64,000 bases of DNA from DATCTV01 sp964400685 (GTDB lineage: Bacteria; Desulfobacterota; Desulfomonilia; UBA1062), in contig CAYNVT010000003.1 of the NCBI GenBank assembly GCA_964400685.1, forward strand, positions 1-64,000, given 5' to 3'. Made by a program: the position numbers and the translations under genes. The notes under the pieces were generated by a model, which ran no database searches, was not told where the DNA came from, and worked only from the letters and a program-made list of their open reading frames with translations. The first letter of the stretch is position 1; each line of letters starts with the position of its first letter. Of this stretch, positions 18,579 through 27,596 are shown piece by piece.

Positions 18579-20234
18579 ATGGGAAAGAAATGTCCTAAAT
18601 GCGGATATATAAGAAATGAAGGCGATCCGGGACCCCTGACAGAATGCCCGCGCTGCGGCGTTATTTATGCAAGGGCTGAGGCAAGGCTGGGAAGAGAGCC
18701 TGAAGCAGAAAATGAGGAGAAGGAATACGAAAAACCTTCTCCCTGTGCCATCCCTGATATAGTCAGGGAAATTGCCCTTCTGATCAAGTCACATTACGGA
18801 CTCATCTGGATAAGAACCAATGAGGAAGACCGTGCGGAAAGCCTGCTCACCCATCTGGCAGACTCTTTAAGCTTGAAGCTTTTTACATGGAGTCTGACGC
18901 AGGGCCTCAAACGCACTGACATGGACGGCCCGGTTTATATGACAACCGAACCGAAGGCCGCCCTGGACCATGTCATCAGTTCGGATTTTCCCGCGATCTA
19001 CCTATTTCAAGGGATGGGGCCTTTTATCAGTGAACCAGCAATTGCAGCCAGACTCAATGATGCCGCAAAAAAGTATTCCTCCCTCAATGCCTCGATAATT
19101 CTGACCGGGATCGATTTGAATATTCCAGAGAACCTGAAGCCGTATCTGGCTCAAGTGTCACCTCCGGCGCCCAGAAGAGAGGAATATTCGGAACTCCTCA
19201 ACAATATCATCCGCGACCTCAGGGTTAAAACCGAGATAAAAGTCGAGATAACACAGAATGAACTGAACCAGCTCATAAACAATCTGAAGGGGCTGACGCT
19301 TCTTGAGGCGGAAAAGATTCTGACCAGGGCCATAATTGAAGACGGCGGTCTTAATGCAAAAGACATCCAGAAGGTGATTGACGCAAAAAGGACGGTCGTG
19401 GAAAGAGACGGTCTTCTTGAATATTTCCCGGCTGAGCACGGCATGTCGGAAATTGCGGACATGGCCACACTGAAGGACTGGCTCAACAAGCGAAGGATGA
19501 TAATAACCGAACCTGAAAGGGCTGTTTCTTTCGGGCTCGCTTTCCCAAAGGGGATACTCCTGCTCGGCGTTCCGGGATCGGGGAAGAGCCTGTGTGCCAA
19601 GGCCGTTTCAATGGAATGGGGCCTGCCTCTATTAAAAATGGACCCGTCCAACCTGTACAACAAATATATAGGCGAGAGCGAGCGCAACTTCAAGCGCGCC
19701 ATGGAAACAGCGGAAAAGATGGCGCCGGTAATCCTCTGGATAGACGAGATAGAAAAGGCGTTCGCATCAGGCGGAAGCGAGGACGGAGGTGTTTCCCAGC
19801 GTGTTCTCGGCACATTCCTTTCATGGCTGCAGGACAGGAAGGGCGATGTTTTTGTAGTGGCTACCGCAAACGATGTGGAAAAGCTACCGCCCGAATTCCT
19901 CAGAAAAGGGCGTTTCGACGAGGTATTCTTTGTAGACCTGCCCGATGCCGAGAGCAGGGCCGCCATCTTCTCGATCCATCTCAGAAGACGCGGAAAAGAC
20001 CCGGCCGGATTCGATATCGAAGCCCTTGCGAGAAATTCTGACGGCTTCAGCGGGGCCGAGATAGAACAGGTGGTCGTATCAGGGCTTTATGGCGCATTTT
20101 CCTCCAATTGCGAACTTACAAACGATATGCTCATTGCTGAAACAGGCAGGACAAAACCCTTATCGGTCATCCGGGCGGAGCAGATCGAAGACCTGAGGGA
20201 ATGGGCGTCGGAAAGGACAGTCCGCGCGCATTAG
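18579..20234 (+). CDS. Zinc-ribbon AAA+ ATPase (Ycf46/FtsH-like ATPase domain)
   Basis: The start is the ATG at 18579 (GAGGAAT upstream). The protein has 551 residues. The N-terminus is a short zinc ribbon (CPKC at 5-8 and CPRC at 23-26). A middle segment resembles the N-domain of Ycf46-type ATPases (IRTNEEDRAESLL). The C-terminal half is a classical AAA module: GVPGSGKS Walker A, ILWIDEIEKAF Walker B, VVATAND sensor 1, LRKGRFDEVF arginine-finger region. No protease domain follows. It is 10 bp downstream of ettA and probably co-transcribed. Function unknown; a remodelling ATPase is implied. Confidence 0.85.
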   Translation: MGKKCPKCGYIRNEGDPGPLTECPRCGVIYARAEARLGREPEAENEEKEYEKPSPCAIPDIVREIALLIKSHYGLIWIRTNEEDRAESLLTHLADSLSLKLFTWSLTQGLKRTDMDGPVYMTTEPKAALDHVISSDFPAIYLFQGMGPFISEPAIAARLNDAAKKYSSLNASIILTGIDLNIPENLKPYLAQVSPPAPRREEYSELLNNIIRDLRVKTEIKVEITQNELNQLINNLKGLTLLEAEKILTRAIIEDGGLNAKDIQKVIDAKRTVVERDGLLEYFPAEHGMSEIADMATLKDWLNKRRMIITEPERAVSFGLAFPKGILLLGVPGSGKSLCAKAVSMEWGLPLLKMDPSNLYNKYIGESERNFKRAMETAEKMAPVILWIDEIEKAFASGGSEDGGVSQRVLGTFLSWLQDRKGDVFVVATANDVEKLPPEFLRKGRFDEVFFVDLPDAESRAAIFSIHLRRRGKDPAGFDIEALARNSDGFSGAEIEQVVVSGLYGAFSSNCELTNDMLIAETGRTKPLSVIRAEQIEDLREWASERTVRAH

Positions 20235-20250
20235 TCTTGCTGAGGGCGGC

Positions 20251-20973
20251 ATGAATACCGGGAAAGATTGCATGAACGCTGATGATATAATCGCCAGGCT
20301 CAGGGCTCTGGCCAACCCTGCCAACGCCACTGGCATGGCGCGCTACGGGATAAATCCCGAGGGTGTTCTTCTTGGCGTATCAATGCCCATACTCAGGGCC
20401 ATGGCAAAAGAGATCGGAAAAGACCACAAATGTGCCCTCGCTTTATGGGACTGCGGAATTCACGAGGCAAGAATACTCGCATCACTTGTTGATAACCACA
20501 GGGAAGTGCTACCGGAACAGATGGAAGAATGGGTCTCTGGTTTTGATTCGTGGGACGTGTGCGATCAGGTCTGTTCAAACCTTTTCCAGAAAACACCCTA
20601 TGCAATTCAAAAGGCCCTTACCTGGAGCAAAAGGGAAGAGGTCTTTGTCAAACGCGCAGGCTTTGTCCTTATGGCAAGGATCGCCATTGCCGACAAAAAG
20701 GCTCCGGATGAATTGTTCGAACAGTTTTATCCTTTGATTAAGAGCGAATCAGGTGATGACAGGCCCATGGTCAGAAAGGCGGTAAACTGGGCCATCCGGC
20801 AGATAGGGAAACGCAACCTGAACCTCAACGGGAAAGCCGTTGAGCTTTCCCGCGAGATACGCCTCTCTGGCACAAAGGCAGGCAGATGGATAGCTGCCGA
20901 TGCCTTGCGGGAGCTTACAGGCCCGGCTGTTCAGGAGAGACTTATCAGTAGAGCTGTAAATCGAAAGTCATAA
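20251..20973 (+). CDS. AlkD-like DNA alkylation repair (HEAT-repeat) protein
   Basis: This 240-residue, all-helical protein has the AlkD-family pattern: SMPILRAMAKEIG, WDVCDQVCSNLF, a VKRAGFVLMARIA helix and VNWAIRQIGKRN. AlkD glycosylases excise bulky alkylated purines without base flipping; the family also contains members of unknown activity. The start at 20251 or the ATG at 20272 are both possible. It lies 17 bp after the AAA ATPase gene and is followed by a terminator hairpin. Confidence 0.87.
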   Translation: MNTGKDCMNADDIIARLRALANPANATGMARYGINPEGVLLGVSMPILRAMAKEIGKDHKCALALWDCGIHEARILASLVDNHREVLPEQMEEWVSGFDSWDVCDQVCSNLFQKTPYAIQKALTWSKREEVFVKRAGFVLMARIAIADKKAPDELFEQFYPLIKSESGDDRPMVRKAVNWAIRQIGKRNLNLNGKAVELSREIRLSGTKAGRWIAADALRELTGPAVQERLISRAVNRKS

Positions 20974-20979
20974 TAACCA

Positions 20980-21012
20980 TAGCCTGTTCACAAAATAGAT
21001 GCGAACAGGCTA
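20980..21012. terminator. Bidirectional terminator-like hairpin
   Basis: A 10-bp perfect stem, TAGCCTGTTC (20980-20989) and its complement (21003-21012), has a 13-base loop. It sits between the convergent AlkD-like and aquaporin genes. No long T-tract follows. Confidence 0.55.
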
Positions 21013-21032
21013 ATATGGTAGTAGATATTGGT

Positions 21033-21719
21033 TTATTCCTTCTCAGGTGAAATTATTTTATAAACAAAACCCGCCAAAGCTGCTCCAACAATTGGCGCTA
21101 CCCAGAACAACCACAATTGGCTCAATGCCCAGCCGCCGATAAATATTGCCTGACTTGTACTTCTTGCAGGGTTTACCGATGTGTTCGTTACAGGAATGCT
21201 TATCAGGTGAATAAGGGTTAAACCCAGGCCGATTGCTATTCCGGCAAAACCTTTAGGCGCTTTTGAATGTGTGGCGCCTAAAATAATAATTAAAAACATG
21301 AAGGTCATTACAACTTCACTTGTTAATCCGGAAAGCATGCTGTATCCGCCGGGTGAGTGTTCCCCGTACCCATTGGCTGCAAAGTTTCCAATTTCAAATC
21401 CAGCCTTCCCGCTTGCAATAAGAAACAGAATGCCTGCTCCGGCTATTCCCCCTAGGACCTGTGCAATGATGTATGGAAGCAGCTCTTTCTTATCAAAACG
21501 GCCACCGGCCCAGAGGCCGATTGATACTGCAGGATTCAAGTGGCAACCGGAAATGTGACCGATTGCATAAACCATTGTCAGCACTGTTAAACCGAATGCA
21601 ATTGCAACACCTGCAAATCCGATTCCCAGTTCCGGATATGCTGCTGCTAAAACGGCGCTTCCGCATCCTCCCAATACCAGCCATAAAGTTCCGATAAATT
21701 CCGCAGCTAGTTTATTCAT
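21033..21719 (-). CDS. aqpZ: Aquaporin Z
   Basis: The 228-residue six-helix channel has both NPA loops: N62-P63-A64 and N183-P184-A185-R186. The selectivity-filter residues of water-specific aquaporins appear to be present (His171, Thr180, Arg186; the Phe is in helix 1-2), arguing for AqpZ over a glycerol facilitator. AAGGAGAGCTT precedes the start. It is a lone gene. Confidence 0.92.
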   Translation of the reverse strand: MNKLAAEFIGTLWLVLGGCGSAVLAAAYPELGIGFAGVAIAFGLTVLTMVYAIGHISGCHLNPAVSIGLWAGGRFDKKELLPYIIAQVLGGIAGAGILFLIASGKAGFEIGNFAANGYGEHSPGGYSMLSGLTSEVVMTFMFLIIILGATHSKAPKGFAGIAIGLGLTLIHLISIPVTNTSVNPARSTSQAIFIGGWALSQLWLFWVAPIVGAALAGFVYKIISPEKE

Positions 21720-21835
21720 AAGCTCTCCTTTTTATCAGGCCAAATATCAGCCTGTGGCTTGCTTGAATATCTGTCCACTTTTAAGCTGTTTCACCGGAAA
21801 AATTTTTGTATGACCAGAATGTAAGATTATAAATC

Positions 21836-22531
21836 CTAAAACTTGAAATTGTCTCTTACCCTGTTGAACTCCTGTCTGGCGTATTCAAGGGGGATAAGAT
21901 AACTTATCCAGTTTCGTAATATAAGGAGGTCAATTGATATCGCCATGATGGCACCGCCTACTACATCCCATAATACATGCTGTTTGGTGAGGAGTGTAGA
22001 CAGGACTGTAAGCATTGCAACTACGACGCAGAACCAGCCAAGTATGCGGTTTTCCCTGAAGACACAAAAAGTGGCAAGAAGCGTTAACCCGACATGCAGG
22101 CTGGGAAATCCGCATACAGGGTTATCAATCCAGTCGAGCTGGGAAAATATCCACCCTGTGAAACCGGCAGGGAGTTCATATGACCTGGGAATGCTTACGG
22201 GGAAAACAACGAATATTGAAGCTGAAATTATAATCAGAAGGCCGCACCCGACAACCGTCCTGAAATAAAGTGAACGGTTTTCACACACGAGCGAAGGAAG
22301 CATGGAAAATATATATATGAAGGAATACGGATAAATAAAATAGGGCATGAAAGGTAATGCTTCATCCACCGGTGTAGAAATATTGTGGCAGCTGCTCATG
22401 TCGATGAAACGGTTGGCAGTAAGATATGCGACACAGAAAAACAGATACATTATTACAGTGCAGATGAGCCGTTCCTTTATGCTTATGCCTGTTTGCAGGT
22501 GTCTGATATATCTTTCTAACAGTGCCTTCAC
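21836..22531 (-). CDS. PAP2-type membrane phosphatase / inositolphosphotransferase-like protein
   Basis: The 231-residue protein has about six hydrophobic helices and the PAP2 active-site motifs FPSLHVG and KQHVLWDVVGG. The GTG start at 22529-22531 follows GGAGG. The CGFPSLHVGLT context is closest to the inositolphosphotransferase/IPC-synthase-like branch (Aur1/Ipt1-type, PAP2_3), though phosphatase activity on a lipid phosphate is equally possible. It stands alone. Confidence 0.8.
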   Translation of the reverse strand: MKALLERYIRHLQTGISIKERLICTVIMYLFFCVAYLTANRFIDMSSCHNISTPVDEALPFMPYFIYPYSFIYIFSMLPSLVCENRSLYFRTVVGCGLLIIISASIFVVFPVSIPRSYELPAGFTGWIFSQLDWIDNPVCGFPSLHVGLTLLATFCVFRENRILGWFCVVVAMLTVLSTLLTKQHVLWDVVGGAIMAISIDLLILRNWISYLIPLEYARQEFNRVRDNFKF

Positions 22532-22687
22532 AGTAAATCCTCCATTTATTAAATATCAAATTTATCATCAACAGTATCTAAAATTCCAATGTTGTTGTCC
22601 ATAGGGATTTTTCTTGAATTGTATCCCTTGATGAAGATGGGTATTGAGTATACTTGATCATTATTATAACCCGGGGGAGATTAAAAA

Positions 22688-23950
22688 ATGGATAAAGTCT
22701 TATTTCCGCAAGACTTCATGTGGGGTACAGCCGCATCGGCATATCAGACAGAAGGGGGCAATTTCAACAACGACTGGTTCTTCATGGAAAAGATGGATAT
22801 GAGGAAGCCGGCCGTACAGAGAAAATTCAGAGAAGCCTGCGGGAATGCATGTGACCACTGGAACCGCTACGATGAGGATTATGCCCTTGCCAGGGAACTT
22901 GGCATAATGATTCACCGTCCATCAATCGAATGGTCAAGGGTGATACCCTCTGAGGGTAAAGTGGATGAAGCAGCCATCGCCCATTACCGGAAAATCCTTG
23001 AGGCAATTAAAGCCAACGGTATGAAGGTCATGCTCTGTCTGCATCATTTTACTATTCCCATATGGGTGCTTGCTTATGGCGGTTTTGAGAACAGGCCTGT
23101 TTTCATGAAGCATTTCAGGGATTATCTTGACATTATTATTAGTTCGTTGGGCGACCTTGTCGACTACTGGCTTCCGATAAACGAGCCTAATGTCGTGCCT
23201 CTTGGCGGATACTTAGCCGGTCTTTTTCCTCCATACAAAAAGAACCCTGTCGCATTTATAAAGGTCTACCGGACCTTTTTCGATATGCATCAGGCATCCT
23301 TTCATACGATAAAAAAATATTATCCAAAGGCACCTGTTGGGGTTGCTTTTGCCTTTATGCATTTCAGACCCTACAGGCCAGGAGTATTTATTGACAGGGC
23401 CGGCGCAAGGTTTGCCGACATAACAGCCAATCTGAGGTTTTTCGAAGGGGTAAAGACAGGAAAAATCGGGTTGCCGCTTGGTCTGTGGGATGAAATCCCG
23501 GGTTTGAAAGGTGCGATGGATTTCATCGGCCTCAATTATTACAGTTCGAGCTATCAGAAAGGGTTGACCAACATTTCATCGAAACCCGGAGACATAATAA
23601 CCGATATGGGCTGGGTGATTTATCCCGAGGGCATATATGACTGTCTCGAGTATCTTGGAAATGAGGTAAAACTTCCTATAATTGTAACTGAAAACGGCAT
23701 AGGAACAACCGACGAAGCGCAGAGGATTTTCTGCCTGGATGCCCATATCAGACAGGTTCACAGGGCGATTAAAGCAGGCATCCCGGTTGAGGGTTATATG
23801 TGCTGGTCTCTTACCGACAACTATGAATGGGACAAGGGATACTCCATGAGATTCGGTCTCATTGATATAGACTTCGCCACTCAAAAACGCACAATAAAAG
23901 AAGGCGGCAAATGGTATGCAAAGGTGATAGCGCGGAACGGACTGGGGTGA
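22688..23950 (+). CDS. Glycoside hydrolase family 1 beta-glycosidase
   Basis: The 420-residue protein has the GH1 N-terminal signature (FMWGTAASAYQTEG), the acid/base Glu166 in INEPN and the nucleophile Glu335 in VTENG, all with correct spacing in a TIM barrel. It should hydrolyse beta-glucosides or beta-galactosides in the cytosol, as no signal peptide is seen. A purine-rich GGGGGAGATTAAAAA precedes the ATG. It is shorter than many GH1 enzymes but keeps all catalytic parts. Confidence 0.93.
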   Translation: MDKVLFPQDFMWGTAASAYQTEGGNFNNDWFFMEKMDMRKPAVQRKFREACGNACDHWNRYDEDYALARELGIMIHRPSIEWSRVIPSEGKVDEAAIAHYRKILEAIKANGMKVMLCLHHFTIPIWVLAYGGFENRPVFMKHFRDYLDIIISSLGDLVDYWLPINEPNVVPLGGYLAGLFPPYKKNPVAFIKVYRTFFDMHQASFHTIKKYYPKAPVGVAFAFMHFRPYRPGVFIDRAGARFADITANLRFFEGVKTGKIGLPLGLWDEIPGLKGAMDFIGLNYYSSSYQKGLTNISSKPGDIITDMGWVIYPEGIYDCLEYLGNEVKLPIIVTENGIGTTDEAQRIFCLDAHIRQVHRAIKAGIPVEGYMCWSLTDNYEWDKGYSMRFGLIDIDFATQKRTIKEGGKWYAKVIARNGLG

Positions 23951-24009
23951 CCGGCAGACCTTGACAAAATAAAGCTAAGGCACTACTCAGGAAACGAAAG
24001 GAGAGGACC

Positions 24010-24198
24010 ATGCCCATCTATGAATACAGATGCAAAAAATGCGATAATAATTTTGAAAAACTTGTTTCTCTGAGCAGTAAAGACAAGATCAAGTGTCCCA
24101 AATGCGAATCCGAGGATATAGTTAAAAAAATGTCCATGACAGCTTCGGGAAAATCAGGATGCGGGACATGTTCGTCGACTTCCTGCGGTCCGTCCTGA
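24010..24198 (+). CDS. FmdB-family zinc-ribbon protein
   Basis: The 62-residue protein starts MPIYEYRC and has a four-cysteine zinc ribbon (C8, C11, C29, C32), the FmdB regulatory-protein family pattern. A flexible Gly/Ser/Cys-rich tail follows. These small proteins are widespread and their function is poorly known. A GAAAGGAGAGGACC ribosome site is present, and two terminator hairpins follow. Confidence 0.92.
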   Translation: MPIYEYRCKKCDNNFEKLVSLSSKDKIKCPKCESEDIVKKMSMTASGKSGCGTCSSTSCGPS

Positions 24199-24209
24199 GG
24201 GTAAATTAA

Positions 24210-24228
24210 GCGGCGCGGTCTGCGCCGC
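24210..24228 (+). terminator. GC-rich hairpin after the FmdB gene
   Basis: GCGGCGC (24210-24216) pairs perfectly with GCGCCGC (24222-24228) over a 5-base loop, followed by an A-rich stretch. It is the first of two hairpins that follow the FmdB-type gene. Confidence 0.5.
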
Positions 24229-24242
24229 ACAATTAAAAAAAG

Positions 24243-24270
24243 AGGGCCGGTTGTCCGGCCCTTTGTTTTT
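24243..24270. terminator. Rho-independent terminator, bidirectional
   Basis: The 8-bp perfect stem AGGGCCGG/CCGGCCCT (24243-24250 and 24255-24262) has a TTGT loop and is followed by TTGTTTTTT. A run of A precedes it on the other side, so it can serve both the FmdB-type gene and the convergent purA. Confidence 0.88.
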
Positions 24271-25547
24271 TAGAATAAATCTTCTACAATTATCGTCTGA
24301 TCTCGTTTCGGACCGGTCGATATAATCGCAGCCTTAACGCCCAGTTTATTCTCGATGTAAGCGATATAAGCCTTGCAGTTTGTAGGAAGGTCTTCATATT
24401 TCTTTATGTCAGAAAGATTTTCTTCCCAGCCGGGGAGTTCTTCATAGGATATCTCCATTTCGGGATAGAGTTCAAGATCGGCAGGCATGCTTTCCATTAC
24501 CGTATCTCCTGACCTGTAGGCCGTGGCGACCTTTAATGTATCAAGGCCCGAAAGGACATCGAGTTTTGTTATGGCAAGGTGGCTAATCGAGCTGAGACGG
24601 ACAGTATGTCTCAGGGCCACAAGGTCAAGCCACCCGCACCTTCTGGGCCTGCCTGTTGTAGCGCCGTATTCGCCGCCGAATGCACGAAGTCTTTCGCCGA
24701 GCTCGTCCGTCAGTTCCGTAGGGAATGGTCCGCCGCCGACCCTAGTCGTATATGCCTTGCAAATGCCAAGGACTTTATTAATCCTGGTGGGGCCGATACC
24801 TGAACCGGTGCATGCAGCCCCTGCAATCGTATTTGAAGAAGTGACATAGGGATATGTCCCGAAATCCATATCCAGATTTCCACCCTGCGCACCCTCGAAT
24901 AAAAGACTTTTGCCTGACTTGACGGCTTTGTCTATCAGGATTGAGGCATCGGCAACAAACGGTTTCAGACGTTCACCCAGTATTATGTGTTTTTCTATGA
25001 TCTCGTTTTTGTCCGGGGCCTTTGCATTAAGGATTTTTGTTATATATTCCTGGCGCTCATCCCAGAAGGCATCGATTTTTTTTCTTAAAAGCCCCGGATT
25101 GATAAGGTCAATTACGCGTATGCCGGTTCTTCGGGCCTTGTCTTCATATGCGGGACCGATACCTCTGCCTGTCGTGCCTATACGTGCTGCATCTCGGGCA
25201 TGGTCTATCACCTTGTGGTAAGGCATGATAACGTGAGCCCGGTCGCTGATTGCAACCGTATCGGGTGTAACGTCGTGGCCTTTCAATCTCAATGAATCTA
25301 TTTCACCAAGAAGGATTTCCGGGTCCAGCACGACACCGGACCCGATTATGCACATCTTGTTTTTATGCAGTATGCCTGAAGGTATAAGATGGAGGACAAC
25401 CTTGTTGTCACCTATAACCAATGTATGCCCTGCATTGTTTCCACCCTGAAATCGTATGATGAGGTCGGCTTTTTCCGTAAGGAGATCAACTACCTTTCCT
25501 TTTCCCTCATCTCCCCACTGCGCGCCAACAATTACTAAATTTGCCAT
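24270..25547 (-). CDS. purA: Adenylosuccinate synthetase
   Basis: The 425-residue protein has the PurA N-terminus (VGAQWGDEGKGKVVD, catalytic Asp and P-loop-like region), GNNAGHT with the catalytic His, and TTGRGIGPAYEDK in the IMP-binding part. It joins aspartate to IMP with GTP in AMP synthesis. Length is normal. AGGAGAAG precedes the ATG. It lies 15 bp downstream of serA and is likely in the same transcript. Confidence 0.96.
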   Translation of the reverse strand: MANLVIVGAQWGDEGKGKVVDLLTEKADLIIRFQGGNNAGHTLVIGDNKVVLHLIPSGILHKNKMCIIGSGVVLDPEILLGEIDSLRLKGHDVTPDTVAISDRAHVIMPYHKVIDHARDAARIGTTGRGIGPAYEDKARRTGIRVIDLINPGLLRKKIDAFWDERQEYITKILNAKAPDKNEIIEKHIILGERLKPFVADASILIDKAVKSGKSLLFEGAQGGNLDMDFGTYPYVTSSNTIAGAACTGSGIGPTRINKVLGICKAYTTRVGGGPFPTELTDELGERLRAFGGEYGATTGRPRRCGWLDLVALRHTVRLSSISHLAITKLDVLSGLDTLKVATAYRSGDTVMESMPADLELYPEMEISYEELPGWEENLSDIKKYEDLPTNCKAYIAYIENKLGVKAAIISTGPKRDQTIIVEDLF

Positions 25548-25562
25548 TGTTTTCTTCTCCTG

Positions 25563-27152
25563 TCAGATTGTAACCTTCTGAACCGATAGCGTATTTGAGA
25601 CATTCCTGATCTTTTCAGCCACGGACTCAGGCACCTCTGCATCCAGGTTGATAATTATTATCGCAGTACCTTTCTTTTTGTCCCTGCCGAGGAAAAGTCT
25701 TGCGATATTGATCTTGTCATCTCCCAGAGTAGAAGCGATCTTTCCCACAGTTCCAGGCAGGTCTTTATTGTAGATTACGAGCATGTTGCCTTCAGGCGTA
25801 ACTTCTATAGGGTAATTGTCGATCTTCACTATTCTGAGATCGTCCTGGGTAAAGACTGCACCTGCCAGGTAGCGTTTTCCAGTGTCCAGCTGGACCACAA
25901 GTTCCAGTGTATTTGTGAATATTTCCTCTTTTTCTGTTTTTGACTCGACAACCTCTATCCCTCTGTCTTTTGCAATAATCGGTGCATTGATAAAGTTGAC
26001 ATCATCCATGATGGCTGTAAACAGCCCTTTAAGCATTGAAATCGTTACAGGCTTTGTGTCTATTCCGGAAGCTGCCCCGCAATAATTGACCGTTACCTTG
26101 CGGATCCTTCCAGATATGAGCTGGCCCATGAAAAGNNNNNNNNNNAAAAGCCCCATTTTTTCAGCAAGCTCAATATAGGGCTTTACTTTGGGAAGCATGT
26201 CCGGTCCTACCGATGGAGCGTTCACTGCATTCCTGATGACGCCATTGTTAAGGTAATCGACCATCTGCTCTGCAACAGCTATTGCAACATTTTCCTGCGC
26301 CTCTTCGGTTGAAGCCCCGAGATGAGGCGTGCAGATTACCTTCGGATGAAGGGGGAGAGTCCAGTCCTCAGGCGGTTCCTTCTCGAACACGTCAACTGCA
26401 GCACCCGCGACCTTGCCTGAATCGAGAGCTTCGATAAGCGCTTTTTCATCAACTATACCGCCCCTTGCGCAATTGATAACCATGACGCCTTTTTTCATTT
26501 TGGCAAAAGCTTCTTTTCCCAGAAGCCCTACTGTATCCTTTGATTTGGGAGTATGAACCGAAATATAGTCGCTTTTTGCATAGAGCTCATCCAGCGAAAC
26601 CAGTTCAACACCCATATTGTCAGCTGCCTCTTTTGATATGAACGGGTCATAGGCGATTACATTCATTTTAAGGCCGATTGCCCTTGTCGCAACGATTGTA
26701 CCGACCCTTCCGATTCCGACGATTCCGAGAGTTTTGTTAAAGACCTCGCGGCCTTCAAAGCTTTTTTTGTCCCATTTCTGCGCTTTCATCGATGCTGTCG
26801 CCTGTGGAATAAAACGTGTAAGGGACATAAGCATGGCTATTGCATGCTCACCTGTCGTCACCGTATTGCCGCCCGGGGTATTCATGACGACAATACCCTG
26901 CTTGCTTGCTGCTTCGGAATCGATATTGTCAACACCTGCGCCCGCGCGTCCGATTACCTTGAGTTTTTTGCCGGCAGCTATGATCTCTGCTGTAGCCTTT
27001 GTTGCGGACCTCACGACAAGGCCGTCATACTCACCGATAATCTCTTTCAGTTCTTCAGGCTTAAGGCCTGTCTTTACATCTACCTGAAGTCCACCCTGTT
27101 TTAGGATTTCTTCTCCTCGTGCTGATAGTTTGTCACTAACTAGAATTTTCAA
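25563..27152 (-). CDS. serA: D-3-phosphoglycerate dehydrogenase (with an assembly gap)
   Basis: This is a long-form SerA: substrate/NAD domains first (GRAGAGVDNID, GIVGIGRVG, the catalytic CTPHLGA His), then an allosteric substrate-binding domain and a C-terminal ACT domain (LVIYNKDLPGTVGKIA). The start is TTG at 27150-27152 after GGGGG. Ten N at 26136-26145 interrupt it within the helix after ELAEKMG. CTTTT occurs on both sides of the gap; deleting one copy plus the N (15 bases, in frame) gives EKMGLFMGQL, the family spacing. The real protein is then about 524 residues. It catalyses the first step of serine synthesis. Confidence 0.95.
   Translation of the reverse strand: MKILVSDKLSARGEEILKQGGLQVDVKTGLKPEELKEIIGEYDGLVVRSATKATAEIIAAGKKLKVIGRAGAGVDNIDSEAASKQGIVVMNTPGGNTVTTGEHAIAMLMSLTRFIPQATASMKAQKWDKKSFEGREVFNKTLGIVGIGRVGTIVATRAIGLKMNVIAYDPFISKEAADNMGVELVSLDELYAKSDYISVHTPKSKDTVGLLGKEAFAKMKKGVMVINCARGGIVDEKALIEALDSGKVAGAAVDVFEKEPPEDWTLPLHPKVICTPHLGASTEEAQENVAIAVAEQMVDYLNNGVIRNAVNAPSVGPDMLPKVKPYIELAEKMGLXXXXLFMGQLISGRIRKVTVNYCGAASGIDTKPVTISMLKGLFTAIMDDVNFINAPIIAKDRGIEVVESKTEKEEIFTNTLELVVQLDTGKRYLAGAVFTQDDLRIVKIDNYPIEVTPEGNMLVIYNKDLPGTVGKIASTLGDDKINIARLFLGRDKKKGTAIIIINLDAEVPESVAEKIRNVSNTLSVQKVTI
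26136..26145. other. Run of 10 N (scaffold gap)
   Basis: Ten undetermined bases lie inside serA and are flanked on both sides by AAAAG (plus strand). The identical flanks suggest two contig ends that overlap by 5 bases and were joined with a fixed-size gap. Confidence 0.97.
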
Positions 27153-27310
27153 GCGGCACCCCCTAAGAAAGTATAGAAAACCGTCGCACTTTTAACAAAT
27201 GGGCTTGTATGTGTCAACAATATAGAATTATAAATTATAGTTATATATTATACTTATTAAAGCTCCATGAAATATTCGATTTCTGTTAATATTATTATGA
27301 GAGTGAAAAA

Positions 27311-27523
27311 ATGATTCTATCAGAAAACGGCCGGATATGTGAAAAGTGCGGGCTTCATGAAGCCGTTATTTTATGCGACGGGTGTTCTCGGGCGTTGTGT
27401 GAAAAATGCCGCATATTCGATTTGTGGAGCTATGGCTGCGGCCACATCGATCCCAAGGTTTTCTGTTATGAATGCCATGACAGTCCGGAGAAAAATCCCT
27501 GGGGGGGGAAGCGTACCGAATAA
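27311..27523 (+). CDS. Small cysteine-rich putative zinc-binding protein
   Basis: The 70-residue protein has regularly spaced CxxC pairs (C10/C13, C22/C25, C30/C33, C52/C55) plus C43 and His45. This resembles a B-box or treble-clef-like zinc module with two metal sites. No further domain. The ribosome site is weak (GAGAGTG). It lies between divergent serA and the hsp20-lon pair. Function unknown; coding is supported by the metal-site pattern. Confidence 0.65.
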   Translation: MILSENGRICEKCGLHEAVILCDGCSRALCEKCRIFDLWSYGCGHIDPKVFCYECHDSPEKNPWGGKRTE

Positions 27524-27596
27524 TAAATTCAAGGCAACCTTGACATATCCCGATGTATACCTATTAAGAAACTTATAATAGTTTGCGGAGATGAAT

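Noticed and set aside
19151..19966. 271-codon frame antisense to the AAA ATPase
   Set aside because: Ser/Pro-rich shadow of the coding strand; the AAA motifs on the plus strand are unambiguous.
22628..22654. Promoter for the GH1 gene (TTGATG and TATACT)
   Set aside because: The spacer is only 15 bases and the -35 is weak; not convincing enough to list.
27540..27579. Promoter for hsp20 made of TTGACA and TATAAT
   Set aside because: The hexamers are 28 bases apart, too far for sigma-70, and no heat-shock -10 sits at the right distance.
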